DNA of 64,000 bases from Deinococcus sp. AJ005. GTDB taxonomy: Bacteria > Deinococcota > Deinococci > Deinococcales > Deinococcaceae. The stretch's first letter is position 1. The number at the start of each line of letters is the position of its first letter. The notes beneath the pieces are model-generated. The model was given only the letters and a program-made list of their open reading frames with translations. It was not told where the DNA came from and ran no database searches. Positions 62,143 through 64,000 of this stretch are shown here, piece by piece. Made by a program: the position numbers and the translations under genes. Location of the stretch: contig NZ_CP044990.1 of the NCBI RefSeq assembly GCF_009017495.1, positions 2,003,001 through 2,067,000 on the forward strand. The letters are read 5' to 3'.

Positions 62143-63531
62143 TCAGGCCGCCTTGGCCTGCTCCAGCGCCAGCCTTTCCCAGTTCACACGTCGACGTCGC
62201 CACTCGAAGATGCCTACCTTGACGATTTCCTCCAAGCCGCGCGCGATGAATACGCCCCAAACCCCCAGCGGCGTGTTCAGCCCCAGCCAGATCGCCAACG
62301 GCAGTCCGATCACGAACGCGCCCACCACGTCCCCGGTGATGATGCCCTTGCCGTCGCCCGCGCTGGGCAGGATGCCGCCGCCCACGATCATGTTGCGGAC
62401 CTTGAAAATCTGCGTGCTGGCGTTGATCAGAATGCCAATCACGGCGATATGCTGCACGGCCCCGCCCACCTTGGGAAACAGGCCAGGGACGATCAGGGCG
62501 CTCAGGGCAAACAGTGCGCCGAAGCCCAGGCCCGTGACCAGCCCGGCGCGCGAGATGCGGGCCAGCCACAGCCGCGCCCCCGCCGCGTCCCCCTGTCCCA
62601 GCGAACGCCCGATAAAGACCGTGGCCGCGCTCATCAGGCCAAAGGAGCCGACGATGAAGATGCCTTCCAGCGTCGCCACGATCTGGCTGGCCGCCAGCGC
62701 CACCGTGCCGACGCGGGCAAAGACGGCGGCGTACATGAAGTTGCCCAGGCTCCACACGAATTCGGTGAAGGCCAGCGGCGCGCTCAAGGCGATCAGCGGC
62801 CCGGCGATGGCACGCAGAGCGGCCCGCGTGGGAAATTGCAGCGCGGCCAGATGGCGCGGCCCGAACACCTGATAGGCCAGCAACACGGCTTTCAGGGTGT
62901 TGGCCAGGACCAGCGCCCACGCCGCGCCCACCACGCCCAGTTCGGGCAGCGGGCCGACGCCAAACACCAAGCCGTAAGCGGCGAGGCTTTCTACCACCAC
63001 CGTGAAACTGGTGACCACCAGCGGCGTGCGGGCGTGCCCCAGCGAGCGCAGCGCCCCGCTGAAGATCCAGCCCAGCACCCCCGGCACCAGCGCCAGCATC
63101 CCCACCTGCATATACGGCACGGCGGTGCGCGTCACGTCCTCCGCGCCGCCGGCCAGCCGCAGCAACGTGTCGGCATTCAGGATGATCGGCACGGTCAGCG
63201 CGCCCGCCAGCACCAGACTGACCACCAGCGTCACGCTCAGGGTCTGGTTGACGCCCGCGCTGTCGTTCGCCCCGGCCCGCCGCGCGATCAGAATGCTGGT
63301 TCCCGATCCCAGCGCGCCCAGCGTCACAAAAAACAGGAAGCTGAGGCTGCCGGTCAGGCCCACCGCCGCCACCGCCACCGCCCCCAGCGCCCCCACGATG
63401 ATCTGGTTGATAAAGGTCAGCAGCAGTTGAATCACCATCTCCAGGCTAACGGGGACGGCAATAGAGGCGATCTCGCGCATGGGCGACTTAATCGTTTCAG
63501 ACGGTGGAGAGAAGGTGGGAATGGCAGACAT
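62143..63531 (-). CDS. MATE-family multidrug/metabolite exporter
   Basis: 462 residues, twelve predicted helices in two homologous halves. [20 protein letters not shown] and [20 protein letters not shown] start the N half, with [20 protein letters not shown] (family motif); the C half has [20 protein letters not shown] and [20 protein letters not shown]. Uses a sodium or proton gradient to expel drugs or metabolites. ATG at 63529-63531; no neighbouring regulator. Confidence 0.9.
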   Translation of the reverse strand: MSAIPTFSPPSETIKSPMREIASIAVPVSLEMVIQLLLTFINQIIVGALGAVAVAAVGLTGSLSFLFFVTLGALGSGTSILIARRAGANDSAGVNQTLSVTLVVSLVLAGALTVPIILNADTLLRLAGGAEDVTRTAVPYMQVGMLALVPGVLGWIFSGALRSLGHARTPLVVTSFTVVVESLAAYGLVFGVGPLPELGVVGAAWALVLANTLKAVLLAYQVFGPRHLAALQFPTRAALRAIAGPLIALSAPLAFTEFVWSLGNFMYAAVFARVGTVALAASQIVATLEGIFIVGSFGLMSAATVFIGRSLGQGDAAGARLWLARISRAGLVTGLGFGALFALSALIVPGLFPKVGGAVQHIAVIGILINASTQIFKVRNMIVGGGILPSAGDGKGIITGDVVGAFVIGLPLAIWLGLNTPLGVWGVFIARGLEEIVKVGIFEWRRRRVNWERLALEQAKAA

Positions 63532-63619
63532 AACGCGCCAGATTACACCTTTATGTGCCGGAATAAATCAGCTAGATGGCGGAGGGTGGATCAGGCGGTC
63601 AGACACGCCTTTCCCCTCG

Positions 63620-64000
63620 CTATTTCTGAAGCTCTCCCTCGTCCGGCATAGCCACGAAGCCGCCCTTCGGATTCTCCTGCAAGCGGGCGAACGGCGTGCG
63701 TGGATCGTGCGGGGTGCAGATGAGCGCGCCCTGCTCGAACCACTGCGGCAGGTACTTTTTGCGGGTTTCCAACGTGGTCACCGGGTACAGGTCATAGCCC
63801 ATGATGTACGGCAACGGCGTGTGGGCCAGGGTGGGAATCAGGTCCGCGACGTACACCAGCGTCTGACCGCCACTTCGCAGGACAACCCCCTGCTGGCCCA
63901 GGTTGTGACCAGGCAGCGGCAACACGCTGAGGCCGGGGCGCAGCTCGTGTTCGCCGTCGATCAGATCGAACAGTCCGGCGTCCGCGATAGGTTCAAAGGT
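63620..64000 (-). CDS. Metallo-beta-lactamase-fold hydrolase, partial (N-terminus outside the window)
   Basis: The frame runs from the right edge (TFEPIADAGLFDLIDGEHEL) to a stop at 63620, about 126 residues. LRPGLSVLPLPGHNLGQQG carries the His of the PGHxxG motif; TLVYVADLIPTLAHT has the bridging Asp; ALICTPHDPRTPFARL has the last His. The HxHxDH motif lies beyond the window. Substrate unknown. Confidence 0.82.
   Translation of the reverse strand, partial: TFEPIADAGLFDLIDGEHELRPGLSVLPLPGHNLGQQGVVLRSGGQTLVYVADLIPTLAHTPLPYIMGYDLYPVTTLETRKKYLPQWFEQGALICTPHDPRTPFARLQENPKGGFVAMPDEGELQK

Overview
The window is a stretch of a high-GC (roughly two-thirds G+C by eye) chromosome of a Deinococcus species. 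The assignment rests on a CrtLm-type lycopene cyclase, a homoisocitrate dehydrogenase of the Thermus/Deinococcus lysine pathway, bacillithiol biosynthesis (BshB1), split mnmD/mnmC2-like genes, and a sequence resembling the Deinococcus radiation/desiccation response motif in front of gyrA. Nothing marks it as plasmid or phage, and no CRISPR array or rRNA gene was seen. Four tRNA genes are present.

Layout. 1-4.3 kb is a decaying accessory region: a hypothetical gene interrupted by an in-frame TGA, an unknown 163-residue protein, a transglutaminase-like fragment, an apparently intact IS5-family insertion sequence sitting in an older transposase remnant, and the frameshifted C-terminus of an Eco57I-type restriction-methylase. 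4.3-17.1 kb is housekeeping: tRNA-Val and tRNA-Ile2, glycogen synthase, TrmJ, a PPase-like protein, a barnase/barstar-like pair, a heme-dependent N-demethylase-like protein, hemB plus a small phosphatase, and the sdhCDAB operon. 17.4-19.6 kb holds a GDSL hydrolase and a scar where a ROK kinase and an ABC exporter, both truncated and both carrying an in-frame stop, meet head to head.

19.5-30.0 kb is a nitrate/molybdoenzyme island. One leftward operon encodes a 70-residue protein, a NarI-like membrane protein with a zinc-ribbon-like tail, a NarB-like molybdoenzyme, a four-cluster ferredoxin, a Tat-type Rieske protein, a two-helix protein and NarK. It is followed by a GAF-BTAD (SARP-type) regulator. 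A second NarK and an FmdE-like protein diverge from it, and two nearly identical, oppositely oriented motifs flank the shared intergenic region. This is the best candidate here for a poorly described system: a cytoplasmic molybdoenzyme apparently wired to a membrane/Rieske module.

30.3-44.1 kb carries tRNA-Thr, bshB1, aspartokinase, a copper cluster (DUF2946, YcnI, CopC, CopD), YceI, the gap-pgk-NIPSNAP-tpiA operon, homoisocitrate dehydrogenase, mnmD plus mnmC2-like, three tandem roadblock genes and a tyrosine phosphatase. 44.2-47.9 kb has gyrA behind the RDRM-like site and a CRP-family regulator behind a near-consensus promoter.

48-57.4 kb is amino-acid catabolism: the two L-serine dehydratase subunits in separate places and the histidine operon hutU-orf116-hutG-hutI-hutH with a divergent IclR regulator. 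orf116 is about 38% G+C inside a roughly 70% G+C operon, yet is joined seamlessly to both neighbours. 57.5-64 kb has lycopene cyclase, an esterase lipoprotein, tRNA-Val(UAC), an HD-GYP protein, a DUF2726 protein, a MATE exporter and a partial metallo-beta-lactamase-fold protein.
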